DNA of 64,000 bases from Mesorhizobium australicum (lineage in GTDB: Bacteria; Pseudomonadota; Alphaproteobacteria; Rhizobiales; Rhizobiaceae): positions 248,001 through 312,000 of the forward strand of contig NZ_FXBL01000004.1 in the NCBI RefSeq assembly GCF_900177325.1, read 5' to 3'. Positions 1 to 8,367 of this stretch are shown in pieces. Under the pieces are notes generated by a model, which saw nothing but the letters and a program-made list of their open reading frames with translations, was not told where the DNA came from and did not search any database. Made by a program: the position numbers and the translations under genes. Numbering within the stretch: position 1 is the stretch's first letter; each line of letters starts with the position of its first letter.

Positions 1-1
1 C

Positions 2-1054
2 AACCGCACGGCCTTTGCCGAATGGGCGATGCTGCCGACGACGCTGGTGGACACTTCGACGCGCAGCCAGAAGCGCACGCTGTTCGGGATCGACTATTCG
101 TCCCCCTTCGGCATCTCCCCGGTCGGCTTCAGCGCACTGTCCGCCTATCGCGGCGACCTCGTCCTCGCGCAGGGCGCCCGGCGCGCCGGAATCCCGATGA
201 TCATGAGCGGCGCTTCGCTGATCAGGCTCGAGGATGTTGCTTCAGCCGTTCCCGGCGTGTGGTTTCAGGCCTATCTTCCCGGCGACGAGCGCACGATCCT
301 GGCCATGCTCGACCGTATCGAGCGCGCCGGTATCGGCACGCTGGTACTGACTGTCGACATGCCAGTCATCTCGAACCGCGAGAACAATCACCGCACCGGC
401 TTCTCCGCGCCGCTCAACCCGACCCCGCGCCTCGCCTGGGACGGACTGGTGCGACCGCGCTGGACGGTCGGCACGTTCCTGCACACGATCGTCCGCCATG
501 GCATGCCGCATTTCGAGAACTCGACCGTCGAACGCGGGCCGGCGATCGTGGCGCGCAACTTGGCGCGGCACATGCCGAACCGGGATCGGCTCGACTGGAG
601 CCATGTCGACCTTATCCGCAAGCATTGGTCCGGCCGGTTCGTCATCAAGGGTATCCTGACTCCCGGAGATGCAACCAAGGCGCGCGAGAGCGGCGTCGAC
701 GGCGTCATCGTTTCCAACCATGGCGGCCGCCAGATGGATTGCCTGCCGTCGCCGCTGAGAGTCTTGCCGGACATCGTGAATGCGATCGGCGGCGCGATCC
801 CGGTGATGCTCGACAGCGGTGTCCGCCGCGGCACGGATGTGCTGAAGGCGCTGGCTCTCGGGGCCGATTTCGTCTTCCTCGGCCGTCCGTTCATCTATGC
901 CGCCGCAATCGGCGGCGAGGCGGGCGTGGCCCACGCACATCGCCTGCTTGCGGAGGAAGTTGACCGCGACATGTCGCTGCTCGGCATCATCTCCCTGTCG
1001 CAATTGTCGCGCCGGCACCTGATGCGCATCGCCGGGGAGGCAGGCACCGTATGA
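2..1054 (+). CDS. FMN-dependent alpha-hydroxy-acid dehydrogenase/oxidase, 5' truncated
   Basis: This enzyme of the L-lactate/mandelate dehydrogenase family oxidises a 2-hydroxy acid to a 2-oxo acid with FMN. The frame is open back to base 2, before the first ATG at 29, and those codons (NRTAFAEW) fit the family, so the true start lies outside the window. About 350 residues are present against a usual 380-400. The active-site signature SNHGGRQMD, with the catalytic His codon at 719-721, and the phosphate-binding segment DSGVRRGTDVLKALALGAD are intact. The stop overlaps the start of the next gene by 4 bases (ATGA), so the two are co-translated. The substrate cannot be read from the sequence; lactate, mandelate, glycolate or another hydroxyacid are all possible. 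Confidence 0.9.
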   Translation, partial: NRTAFAEWAMLPTTLVDTSTRSQKRTLFGIDYSSPFGISPVGFSALSAYRGDLVLAQGARRAGIPMIMSGASLIRLEDVASAVPGVWFQAYLPGDERTILAMLDRIERAGIGTLVLTVDMPVISNRENNHRTGFSAPLNPTPRLAWDGLVRPRWTVGTFLHTIVRHGMPHFENSTVERGPAIVARNLARHMPNRDRLDWSHVDLIRKHWSGRFVIKGILTPGDATKARESGVDGVIVSNHGGRQMDCLPSPLRVLPDIVNAIGGAIPVMLDSGVRRGTDVLKALALGADFVFLGRPFIYAAAIGGEAGVAHAHRLLAEEVDRDMSLLGIISLSQLSRRHLMRIAGEAGTV

Positions 1055-2667
1055 AGACCTTCGACTATGTGATCGTCGGCGCAGGCTCCGCCGGCTGCGT
1101 CCTCGCCGAGCGGCTCTCCGCCGACGGACGCAACAGCGTGCTCGTTCTCGAAGCGGGCGGCAGCGACCACAATTTCTGGATCCGCATGCCGCTCGGCTAC
1201 GCCAAGTGCTTCACCGATCCGGAGGTCAACTGGAACTACAAGCCCGAGCCCGACCCTGGCCTCGGCGGACGCGTCAACCATTGGCCGCGCGGCAAGGTGC
1301 TCGGAGGATCTAGCTCTATCAATGCGCTCGTCTGGATGCGCGGGCACGCCTCCGATTTCGACGACTGGCGCGCGGCCGGAAACATCGGCTGGGGCTATGA
1401 CGACGTGCTGCCAGCGTTCAGGGCGCTTGAGGATAACGAGGCCGGAGCCGACCAGTGGCGCGCGACCGGCGGACCCGTGCACATCGCCGACATACGCCGG
1501 ATGGCACACCCGCTCACCCACCGCTTTCTGGATGCCGGCGCCGAACTCGGCTTGCCTCGGAATCCCGACTTCAACGGCGCCGGACAGGAGGGCGTCGGCA
1601 TCTACCAGCTCAACATCGCGCATGGCCGGCGGGTCTCGGCGGCCGACGCGTTCCTCCGTCCGGCGATGCGGCGCGGCAATGTCGAGGTGATCACGCATGC
1701 CGTCGCGACAAAAATCCTCGTCGAGAATGGCCGCGCCGCCGGCGTCGAATTCCTGCACAGGGGCGAGAAGGCCGTCGCCCAGGCAAGGCGGGAGATCGTG
1801 CTGAGCGCCGGCTCCATTGCGTCACCGCAACTGCTTCAACTGTCCGGCATCGGACCCGGCGAGGTGCTGAGGGGATTGGGCATACCCGTCATCTCGGGCA
1901 ACCGGCACGTCGGAGCCAATCTGCAGGACCATCAGAGCGTCAACTACGCCTGGCGGGCGAACGTTCCGACCCTGAACCGCCTGCTCCGCTCCTGGTGGGG
2001 AAAGGCGTTCATCGGCGGCCGCTACGTTCTGACACGCACCGGACCGCTGGCGATGAGCGTCAACCAGGGCGGCGGTTTCCTGCGCAGCGATCCGGCTCTT
2101 TCGCGGCCGAACCTGCAGATCTATTTCCAGGCGAATTCGGCGGTCCCGCCGCGTCCCGGCGGCAGTGCGATACGCGAGATCGATCCGTGGCCCGGCTTCG
2201 CGATGGGCGTGTCCAATTGCCGACCGAGAAGCCGAGGAGAGATCGTCATCGCTTCGCCCGATCCGGCCCAGCCGCCGCGCATCGCCGTCAATGCGCTGTC
2301 GGACCCGCATGACCAGATGGAGCTGGTGGCCGGCGTGCGCTTCTTGCGCCGCATGGCGGCGACGCAGGCGCTGTCACGCTTTATCGTCGAGGAGATGCGA
2401 CCCGGCGCCTCCGTACAAACCGACGAACAGCTCCTGGCCGACATCCGCGCCCGCGCCGGCACGGTCTTCCATCCGGTCTCGACCTGCCGCATGTCGCCCG
2501 ACCAGGACAAGGGTGTGGTCTCGCCGCGCCTTGCCGTCCACGGCATATCGGGATTGCGTGTCGCCGACGCCTCGGTCTTTCCGTCCATCATCTCGGGCAA
2601 TACCAACGCCGCGACGATGATGATCGGCTGGAAGGCGGCCGAGATGATCCTCGAGGACAATCGCTGA
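1051..2667 (+). CDS. GMC-family FAD oxidoreductase (choline/alcohol dehydrogenase-like)
   Basis: This flavoprotein of 538 residues oxidises an alcohol to a carbonyl. The N-terminal FAD motif VGAGSAGCVLAERLS, GMC signature 1 (GKVLGGSSSINALVW) and signature 2 (GSIASPQLLQLSGIGP) are present. The C-terminal active-site pair is His474 in HPVSTCRM and Asn517/Asn519 in SGNTNAAT. There is no signal peptide, so it should be cytoplasmic. Its start overlaps the hydroxyacid dehydrogenase stop. The pair suggests stepwise oxidation of one small polyol or hydroxyacid substrate, which is inference. The family is too broad to name choline as the substrate, and the usual betaine aldehyde dehydrogenase partner is absent. 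Confidence 0.92.
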   Translation: MKTFDYVIVGAGSAGCVLAERLSADGRNSVLVLEAGGSDHNFWIRMPLGYAKCFTDPEVNWNYKPEPDPGLGGRVNHWPRGKVLGGSSSINALVWMRGHASDFDDWRAAGNIGWGYDDVLPAFRALEDNEAGADQWRATGGPVHIADIRRMAHPLTHRFLDAGAELGLPRNPDFNGAGQEGVGIYQLNIAHGRRVSAADAFLRPAMRRGNVEVITHAVATKILVENGRAAGVEFLHRGEKAVAQARREIVLSAGSIASPQLLQLSGIGPGEVLRGLGIPVISGNRHVGANLQDHQSVNYAWRANVPTLNRLLRSWWGKAFIGGRYVLTRTGPLAMSVNQGGGFLRSDPALSRPNLQIYFQANSAVPPRPGGSAIREIDPWPGFAMGVSNCRPRSRGEIVIASPDPAQPPRIAVNALSDPHDQMELVAGVRFLRRMAATQALSRFIVEEMRPGASVQTDEQLLADIRARAGTVFHPVSTCRMSPDQDKGVVSPRLAVHGISGLRVADASVFPSIISGNTNAATMMIGWKAAEMILEDNR

Positions 2668-2698
2668 CGGCATCGACGCGGCAGCGGATCGCCGCTCC

Positions 2699-3037
2699 TC
2701 AGGCCGCAGAACCCATGCCGGGCTCGCAATAGATGCCGTAGAGCGTTTCGAGGACCTTGCTCACCTCGGGCGAAGCGAGGTGATAGTAGATCTGCCTCGC
2801 ATCCCGGCGTGTGTCGACCAGCCTCAACGCACGCAGCTTGCCGAGCTGCTGCGACAGCGCCGACTGGTTCATTCCGACCTGCTCGGCAAGCTCGTTCACG
2901 CTCACCTCGCCTTCCAGCAGTCGGCACAGGATCCGCAGCCGGTTCTCGTTCGCCATCGCCGCGAGCAGACTTGCTGCCTCGCGGGCGTTTGCGTCCAGCT
3001 TCTCGGTGTCGATCATCATCGTTTGCGCCAACATCAT
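2699..3037 (-). CDS. ArsR-family repressor of the BigR/SqrR (persulfide-sensing) type
   Basis: This is a winged-helix DNA-binding repressor of 112 residues. I chose the ATG at 3037 because AAGGG lies about 8 bases upstream and the length is then typical. The frame stays open up to a TTG at 3118, but that extension has no family character. The helix-turn-helix is SVNELAEQVGMNQSALSQQLGKL (given here as seen, residues 46-68; key core MNQSALSQQL). Two cysteines sit at Cys38 (RILC) and Cys104 (IYC), 66 residues apart. This matches the spacing of the disulfide/tetrasulfide pair known in SqrR and BigR. There are no metal-binding ArsR cysteines. It is divergent from a DUF2892 and RND efflux operon, which it probably controls together with itself through the palindrome at 3088-3099. 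The family call is firm; the sulfide sensing is inferred from the cysteines. Confidence 0.88.
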   Translation of the reverse strand: MMLAQTMMIDTEKLDANAREAASLLAAMANENRLRILCRLLEGEVSVNELAEQVGMNQSALSQQLGKLRALRLVDTRRDARQIYYHLASPEVSKVLETLYGIYCEPGMGSAA

Positions 3038-3087
3038 CTGACAGCCCTTCACTGAAGTCGGTCGTACAGCCGATCTCGTCAACAAGC

Positions 3088-3099
3088 GAATACGTATTC
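3088..3099. promoter_or_regulatory. 12-bp perfect palindrome, candidate operator of the BigR/SqrR-like repressor
   Basis: GAATACGTATTC is a perfect inverted repeat 51 bases upstream of the chosen repressor start and inside the divergent intergenic region. On the minus strand it overlaps a possible -10 (TACGTA), 16 bases after a possible -35 (TTGAGT). That position suits autorepression. This is a sequence observation only; no binding has been shown. Confidence 0.45.
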
Positions 3100-3175
3100 C
3101 GTGTCCGTTTTGACTCAAGACAAGGCCGGCTAGCCCTGGCCGGCATTATCCAGAACCCAGACGCCGCCATTCGCT

Positions 3176-3203
3176 CTTGCATTCTGTTGGGCATGCTTAT
3201 ACA
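3176..3203 (+). promoter_or_regulatory. Putative sigma-70 promoter of the DUF2892-RND efflux operon
   Basis: CTTGCA at 3176-3181 and TATACA at 3198-3203 are separated by 16 bases. They lie 31 bases upstream of the DUF2892 start codon, within a local AT-rich stretch. The transcript would begin near 3210 and include the AAAGGA ribosome-binding site at 3222-3227. The match is moderate and unverified. Confidence 0.35.
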
Positions 3204-3234
3204 TGAACACATCATCATATGAAAGGATGTTGTG

Positions 3235-3435
3235 ATGAGCCTCGATAGAACCGTTCTCGCATTCGCCGGCGTCATGGTGCTGCTCTCCGTCGTGTTGACG
3301 GTTTGGGTGTCGCCGCTCTTCGTCTGGTTCACCGTCTTCATCGGCCTGAACCTCCTCCAGTCGGCCTTCACCGGCCTCTGTCCGGCCGCCTTCGTGTTCA
3401 GGAAGCTCGGCATCAAGCCGGGCTGCGCCTTCTGA
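3235..3435 (+). CDS. DUF2892 (YgaP C-terminal-like) inner-membrane protein
   Basis: This is a small membrane protein of 66 residues with two hydrophobic segments, about residues 7-26 and 30-47. The rest matches the DUF2892 pattern found at the end of the YgaP rhodanese, including FIGLNLLQSAFTGLCPA with one Cys and a C-terminal GCAF. AAAGGA at 3222-3227 is 7 bases before the ATG at 3235, so the in-frame GTG at 3232 is not preferred. In other bacteria such proteins accompany rhodaneses and BigR-type repressors in sulfide handling. Here there is no rhodanese domain. It is first in the operon with the RND adaptor, 12 bases upstream of it. Its biochemical role is unknown. Confidence 0.85.
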   Translation: MSLDRTVLAFAGVMVLLSVVLTVWVSPLFVWFTVFIGLNLLQSAFTGLCPAAFVFRKLGIKPGCAF

Positions 3436-3447
3436 AAAGGAATCGCC

Positions 3448-4410
3448 ATGCGCGCCCCGCTTGCTCTCGTCGCAGTCCTTGCCGCTACACCCGCCTTTGC
3501 CGGCACCTTCGAAGTGCAGCCCGTTTCGACCACGGAATGGAAAGCCGTCTACGGCCGCATAGAGGCACGGGATCTCGCCGCGGCGCGGGCGCGCATCGGC
3601 GGCACCGTGGTCGAGATGCTCGTGACCGAGGGCGACCCGGTGGTTCAGGGCCAGAAGATCGCGGTGATCCGCGACGACAAGCTTGCCTTCCAGGTCGCGG
3701 CGGTCGACGCGCAGCTGGCTGCGCTGACTGCCCAGCTCGAGCGCGCCCAGGCCGAACTCACCCGGGGCCAGGCCTTGATCGACAAGGGCGTCGTCACCGC
3801 CCAGCGCCTCGACCAGTTGAGGACGGATGTCGAGGTCGCGCGCAATCAGATCACGGCGGCCGAGGCGCAGAAGTCCGTCATCGTCCAGCAGGAGGCCGAA
3901 GGCACGGTGCTCGCGCCGCTCGACGGGCGGGTGCTGACGACGCCGGTAACGCGCAATGGCGTCGTGATGGCGGGCGAGGCCGTCGCGACGGTGGGCGGCG
4001 GCGGCTTCTACCTGCGGCTTGCCGTGCCCGAACGGCATGCGGCCGGGCTGGAACAGGGCGCCGAAATCCGCGTCACCACCGAAAAGGGTGAGATGTCGGG
4101 CCGGCTGGCGAAGATCTATCCGCAGATCGAAAACGGTCGAGTGGTCGCGGATGTCGATGCCACGGGGCTCGACACGGCCTTCGTCGACGCCCGCGTTCTG
4201 GTCGAGCTTCCGGTCGGCAAGCGCGCTGTCCTTCTCGTCCCAGCCAGCGCCGTCAGCAACCGCTTCGGCATCGATTTCATCCGTGTCGACACCAGCCAAG
4301 GTCCGGTCGAGCGCGCGGTCGTCACCGGCGGGCAGGTCGAAAGGGATGGCGTTCTGATGGTCGAGGTCGTGACCGGTCTCACCGCAGGAGAACAGGTGGT
4401 CGTGCCATGA
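3448..4410 (+). CDS. RND efflux periplasmic adaptor (membrane fusion protein)
   Basis: This HlyD/AcrA-type adaptor of 320 residues links an inner-membrane RND pump to an outer-membrane channel. A signal peptide (about residues 1-18, MRAPLALVAVLAATPAFA) ends in an AxA cleavage site, with no lipobox Cys. A lipoyl-like half (ARIGGTVVEMLVTEGDPVVQGQ), an alpha-hairpin (residues about 88-150) and the second lipoyl half (GTVLAPLDGRV) follow, then a beta-barrel region. It is shorter than AcrA (about 400). Its stop overlaps the pump start by 4 bases (ATGA). No outer-membrane factor gene is adjacent, so it would need a TolC-like partner from elsewhere. Confidence 0.92.
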   Translation: MRAPLALVAVLAATPAFAGTFEVQPVSTTEWKAVYGRIEARDLAAARARIGGTVVEMLVTEGDPVVQGQKIAVIRDDKLAFQVAAVDAQLAALTAQLERAQAELTRGQALIDKGVVTAQRLDQLRTDVEVARNQITAAEAQKSVIVQQEAEGTVLAPLDGRVLTTPVTRNGVVMAGEAVATVGGGGFYLRLAVPERHAAGLEQGAEIRVTTEKGEMSGRLAKIYPQIENGRVVADVDATGLDTAFVDARVLVELPVGKRAVLLVPASAVSNRFGIDFIRVDTSQGPVERAVVTGGQVERDGVLMVEVVTGLTAGEQVVVP

Positions 4411-7400
4411 GCAATCCCAACCTGGGTGAAGCGCCGCCCTCCGACGGCATCGCGGGTGCGCTGACGCGCGCCTTTATCGCCTCGCCGCTCACACCGCTCT
4501 TCCTCATCGCGGCCTTCGCCTTCGGCCTCGTGGCCCTGATGTCATTGCCCCGCGAGGAAGAACCGCAGATTTCCGTGCCGATGGTCGACATCCGCGTGAA
4601 CGCCGAAGGCTTGCGCGCCGAAGATGCCGTCAAGCTCATCGCCGAACCGCTCGAGACGATCGTCAAGGGCATCGACGGCGTCGAACACGTCTATTCGCAG
4701 ACGCAGGACGACGGCGTTCTGGTCACGGCGCGTTTCCTGGTCGGCACATCGGCAGACGCCGCGGTGCTGCGCATCCACGACAAGGTCCGCGCCAATCTCG
4801 ATCGCATTCCGGTCGGGATAGCCGAGCCGCTCATCGTCGGCCGCGGCATCGACGACGTGGCGATCGTCTCGCTGACCCTCACGCCGAAGCCCGACGCGCC
4901 GCAGGACATGGACGCGAATGCGCTGACCCGGATCGCGCGCGAGCTCAGGACCGAACTCGCCAAGGTCGACGATGTCGGCCTCACCTATCTCGTCGGCGAC
5001 GCCAGCGAACGCATCCGCATCGCGCCGGACCCACGACGGCTCGCGCTCTACGGCGTCACGCTGCAGCAGCTCGCGGGCAAGGTGCAGGGCGCGAACAGGG
5101 CCTTTCCGACGGGCCGCGTCCGCGACGGCGGCGAACAGGTGATGCTTGTCGCCGGCGAAACGCTGAAGACGCCCACCGAGATCGGCAATCTCCTGCTCAC
5201 GACGCGCGACGGCCGGCCGGTTTATGTCCGGGACGTCGCAACCGTCGACTTCGTCACGGATCAGGAGAACATGCTCGTGTCGACCGTGACGCGCGGGGCG
5301 GACGGTCCGATCCGTCTTCCCGCCGTCACGCTCGCCATCGCCAAGCGCGCAGGCTCGAACGCCGTGACCGTCGCCGAGGCGGTTCTCCATCGGGTGCACG
5401 AACTCGAAGGCTCTCTGATCCCCGAGCAGGTGTCGGTCGAGCTCACCCGCGACTATGGCGAAACGGCCAACGAGAAAGCCAACGAACTGCTCTACCACCT
5501 GGGGCTGGCGACTGTTTCGATCATCGCGCTGGTCTGGCTGGCGATCGGCCGCCGCGAAGCGCTCGTCGTCGCCGTCGTCATTCCGGTGACGATCCTGCTC
5601 ACCCTCTTCGCCTCCTGGATCATGGGCTACACGCTCAACCGTGTCTCGCTGTTCGCGCTGATCTTCTCGATCGGCATCCTGGTCGATGACGCCATCGTCG
5701 TCATCGAGAACATCGCGCGGCATTGGGGGATGGCCGATGGCCGCAGCCGCAAGGAGGCCGCGATCGCCGCCGTTGCCGAAGTCGGCAATCCGACCATCGT
5801 CGCGACGCTGACCGTGGTCGCCGCGCTGCTGCCGATGCTTTTCGTGTCCGGCATGATGGGCCCTTATATGAGCCCGATCCCGGCCAACGCCTCGGCGGCG
5901 ATGATCTTCTCCTTTTTCGTCGCCGTCACCGTGACCCCGTGGCTGATGCTGAAGGCGGCCGGCAAGGCGCCGGTCGCGCATCACGACAGCCACAGCCATG
6001 GCGGCGTCCTCGGCCGCGCCTATGCCTCCGTCGCCCGCCCCATCCTGGCCTCGAAGGCAAAGAGCTGGACCTTTCTGCTCGCCGTCGGCGTGCTGACGCT
6101 CGGCTCCCTGGCGCTGTTCTACACCAAGGACGTGACGGTGAAGCTGCTGCCCTTCGACAACAAGTCGGAGCTATCGGTGACGATCGACCTGCCGGAAGGC
6201 TCGTCCGTCGAGGCGACCGACGCCGTGGCGCAGGCAATCGCAAATACCGTGCTGGAGCTGGAAGAGGTTCGCTCGGTCCAGACCCATGCCGGCACGGCGG
6301 CGCCGTTCAACTTCAACGGCCTCGTCCGGCACTCCTACTACCGCGCCGACCCGAACATGGGAGATGTCGCCCTGAACCTGCTGCCGAAGGGCGAGCGCGG
6401 GCGCTCCAGCCATGAGATCGCACTCGACATTCGCGAGCGGATCAAGGCCGTCCCTGTCCCCGAAGGCACAAGCCTGAAGGTGGTCGAGCCGCCGCCGGGA
6501 CCGCCTGTGATGGCGACGCTTCTCGCCGAGATCTACGGTCCCGACGCCGCGACGCGACGCGCCGTCGCGGCCAAGGTCGAGGCGGCCTTCCGCTCGGTGC
6601 CGTACATCGTCGACGTCGACAATTCCTACGGCGTCGCCGCGCGGCGGTTGCGGGCCAGGATTTCCCCAGACGATCTCGACTTCTTCAAGGTGAGCGAGAG
6701 CGATATCTTCGACACGCTTGCGATCCTCAACGGCGGCCAGACCGTCGGCTACTCGCATCGCGGCGAAGGCCGTCAGCCGACGCCGATCCGGCTGGAGCGG
6801 CCGGTCAGCGAACGTCGCGTCACCGAGGATTTCCTCACCACGCCGATCCCGGCCGACCTTTTGCCGGGCGACCGGGGCGTCGTCGAACTGGGCGACGTGG
6901 TGCGGATCGAGGAGGAGAAGGCCTCCTATCCGGTGTTCCGGCACAATGGCCGGCCGGCGGAAATGGTGACCGCCGAACTCGCCGGCGACTTCGAGGCGCC
7001 GCTCTATGGCATGCTGGCCGTAGAGCAGGCGCTCGACGCGCAGGACTGGACGGGCCTGCCGCGCCCCGAAATCTCCCTGCATGGCCAGCCGGGCAACGAC
7101 CGGGCCTCGACCCTGCTCTGGGACGGGGAATGGGAAGTCACCTGGGTGACCTTCCGCGACATGGGTGCCGCCTTCATGGTGGCGCTGCTCGGCATCTACA
7201 TCCTCGTCGTCGCGCAGTTTGGCTCGTTCAAGGTGCCGCTGGTCATCTTGACGCCGATCCCGCTGACCTTCATCGGCATCCTCGGCGGCCATTGGCTGTT
7301 CGGCGCCCCCTTCTCGGCGACCTCGATGATCGGCTTCATCGCACTTGCCGGCATCATCGTGCGCAACTCGATCCTGCTGGTGGATTTCATCCGTCACGCC

Positions 7401-7721
7401 CCGCGCGAGGTACCTTGCGAAGGCGAGGACGACCTCGTCGAGACGCAGATGTCGATTGTTGCGCCCGAGACGGGAACACACGGGACAGCACCGGGAGCCC
7501 GCATGCGCGAGCGCGGCCTGGCCGAGATCCTGATCGAGGCCGGTGCGATCCGCTTCAAGCCGATCCTGCTCACGGCGCTCGCTGCGATGATCGGCGCGGC
7601 GGTGATCCTGACGGATCCGATCTTCCAGGGTCTCGCGATCTCGCTGCTCTTCGGCCTGGCCTCGTCGACCTTGCTGACGGTGCTTGTCATCCCGGCGATC
7701 TACCGGGTGCTGCGGACCTGA
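4407..7721 (+). CDS. RND efflux pump, inner-membrane permease
   Basis: This proton-driven exporter of the AcrB/HAE superfamily has 1104 residues, slightly longer than AcrB (1049). The first transmembrane helix (about residues 26-48), a large periplasmic loop, a TM bundle from about 370, a second loop and a C-terminal TM bundle from about 925 follow the family plan. The proton-relay aspartates are Asp427 and Asp428 in ILVDDAIVVIEN. An unusual hydrophilic insert (about residues 995-1035, rich in Glu/Thr) lies in the cytoplasmic loop before the last helices. It is the last gene of the operon behind the BigR/SqrR-like regulator. The substrate is not readable; export of reactive sulfur-related compounds or sulfide-generated toxicants is an inference from context. 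Confidence 0.93.
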   Translation: MSNPNLGEAPPSDGIAGALTRAFIASPLTPLFLIAAFAFGLVALMSLPREEEPQISVPMVDIRVNAEGLRAEDAVKLIAEPLETIVKGIDGVEHVYSQTQDDGVLVTARFLVGTSADAAVLRIHDKVRANLDRIPVGIAEPLIVGRGIDDVAIVSLTLTPKPDAPQDMDANALTRIARELRTELAKVDDVGLTYLVGDASERIRIAPDPRRLALYGVTLQQLAGKVQGANRAFPTGRVRDGGEQVMLVAGETLKTPTEIGNLLLTTRDGRPVYVRDVATVDFVTDQENMLVSTVTRGADGPIRLPAVTLAIAKRAGSNAVTVAEAVLHRVHELEGSLIPEQVSVELTRDYGETANEKANELLYHLGLATVSIIALVWLAIGRREALVVAVVIPVTILLTLFASWIMGYTLNRVSLFALIFSIGILVDDAIVVIENIARHWGMADGRSRKEAAIAAVAEVGNPTIVATLTVVAALLPMLFVSGMMGPYMSPIPANASAAMIFSFFVAVTVTPWLMLKAAGKAPVAHHDSHSHGGVLGRAYASVARPILASKAKSWTFLLAVGVLTLGSLALFYTKDVTVKLLPFDNKSELSVTIDLPEGSSVEATDAVAQAIANTVLELEEVRSVQTHAGTAAPFNFNGLVRHSYYRADPNMGDVALNLLPKGERGRSSHEIALDIRERIKAVPVPEGTSLKVVEPPPGPPVMATLLAEIYGPDAATRRAVAAKVEAAFRSVPYIVDVDNSYGVAARRLRARISPDDLDFFKVSESDIFDTLAILNGGQTVGYSHRGEGRQPTPIRLERPVSERRVTEDFLTTPIPADLLPGDRGVVELGDVVRIEEEKASYPVFRHNGRPAEMVTAELAGDFEAPLYGMLAVEQALDAQDWTGLPRPEISLHGQPGNDRASTLLWDGEWEVTWVTFRDMGAAFMVALLGIYILVVAQFGSFKVPLVILTPIPLTFIGILGGHWLFGAPFSATSMIGFIALAGIIVRNSILLVDFIRHAPREVPCEGEDDLVETQMSIVAPETGTHGTAPGARMRERGLAEILIEAGAIRFKPILLTALAAMIGAAVILTDPIFQGLAISLLFGLASSTLLTVLVIPAIYRVLRT

Positions 7722-7746
7722 TCAGGAACGATATTCCATCCGATCA

Positions 7747-8268
7747 TTAGGCTCGCCGCGGGGACTTCCCTCGCGACGCGCCGGCTGTGCGCACCTTGCC
7801 CAGATTGACCGGCCGGTTGTCGATGATCGTTTCCATCGCGAAGAAGCCGGTCACCGTGGCGAGATCCTGGCCGTCGACCAGCTTCTGGTAGAAGTCGTCA
7901 TATCCGCCCATGCCGCGCGTGACGACCTTGATGAGGTAGTCCCAGTCGCCGCCGATGCGGTAGAAGTCGACGACTTCGGGAATTCGCTCGACATGGCGGC
8001 GGAACGCTTCGAGCCATTCCTTCGAGTGATGCCGGGTGCGCACCATCACGAACACGGTGAGATCCAGGCCGATCGCCGCGAGGTCGACCCGCGTCTGCGT
8101 GCCCGTGATCAGCCCTTCCGACGTCAATCGCTGCAGCCGTCGCCAGCAGGCATTCTGCGACAGGCCGACACGCTCGGCGAGCTCGCGCTGGGAAAGATCG
8201 GTCGACGACTGAAGAAAGGTAAGGATCTTCAGATCAAACTCATCGATTTCAGTCATTTTTGTTGTCAT
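7747..8268 (-). CDS. Lrp/AsnC-family transcriptional regulator
   Basis: This feast/famine regulator has about 173 residues. An N-terminal helix-turn-helix (DLSQRELAERVGLSQNACWRRLQRL; core VGLSQNACWRR) is followed by a ligand-binding RAM domain with the GGDWDYLIKVV motif. Three nearby starts are possible (ATG at 8289, 8268 and 8256) and none has a strong ribosome-binding site. I took 8268; 8256 gives the most family-like N-terminus. A much longer open frame continues upstream through the neighbouring gene on the other strand and is not part of it. It is divergent from the aminotransferase gene at 8368 and probably regulates it in response to an amino acid. Confidence 0.9.
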   Translation of the reverse strand: MTTKMTEIDEFDLKILTFLQSSTDLSQRELAERVGLSQNACWRRLQRLTSEGLITGTQTRVDLAAIGLDLTVFVMVRTRHHSKEWLEAFRRHVERIPEVVDFYRIGGDWDYLIKVVTRGMGGYDDFYQKLVDGQDLATVTGFFAMETIIDNRPVNLGKVRTAGASRGKSPRRA

Positions 8269-8308
8269 CTGATCGGAAAATTGGGCCATTGGCGAGAAAT
8301 TAGGTGAG

Positions 8309-8330
8309 ATCGATCCGCCTGTAAATCGAT
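8309..8330. promoter_or_regulatory. Repeated ATCGAT hexamers in the lrp/aminotransferase divergent region
   Basis: Two copies of the palindrome ATCGAT (8309-8314 and 8325-8330) are spaced 16 bases centre to centre in the 99-base gap between the divergent lrp-like gene and the aminotransferase gene. This is the position where an Lrp-type regulator would bind. The motif is short, so chance is quite possible. Confidence 0.2.
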
Positions 8331-8367
8331 ACGTTTTGCGCGTTCCCTGAAAGACGGATCGCCACCG

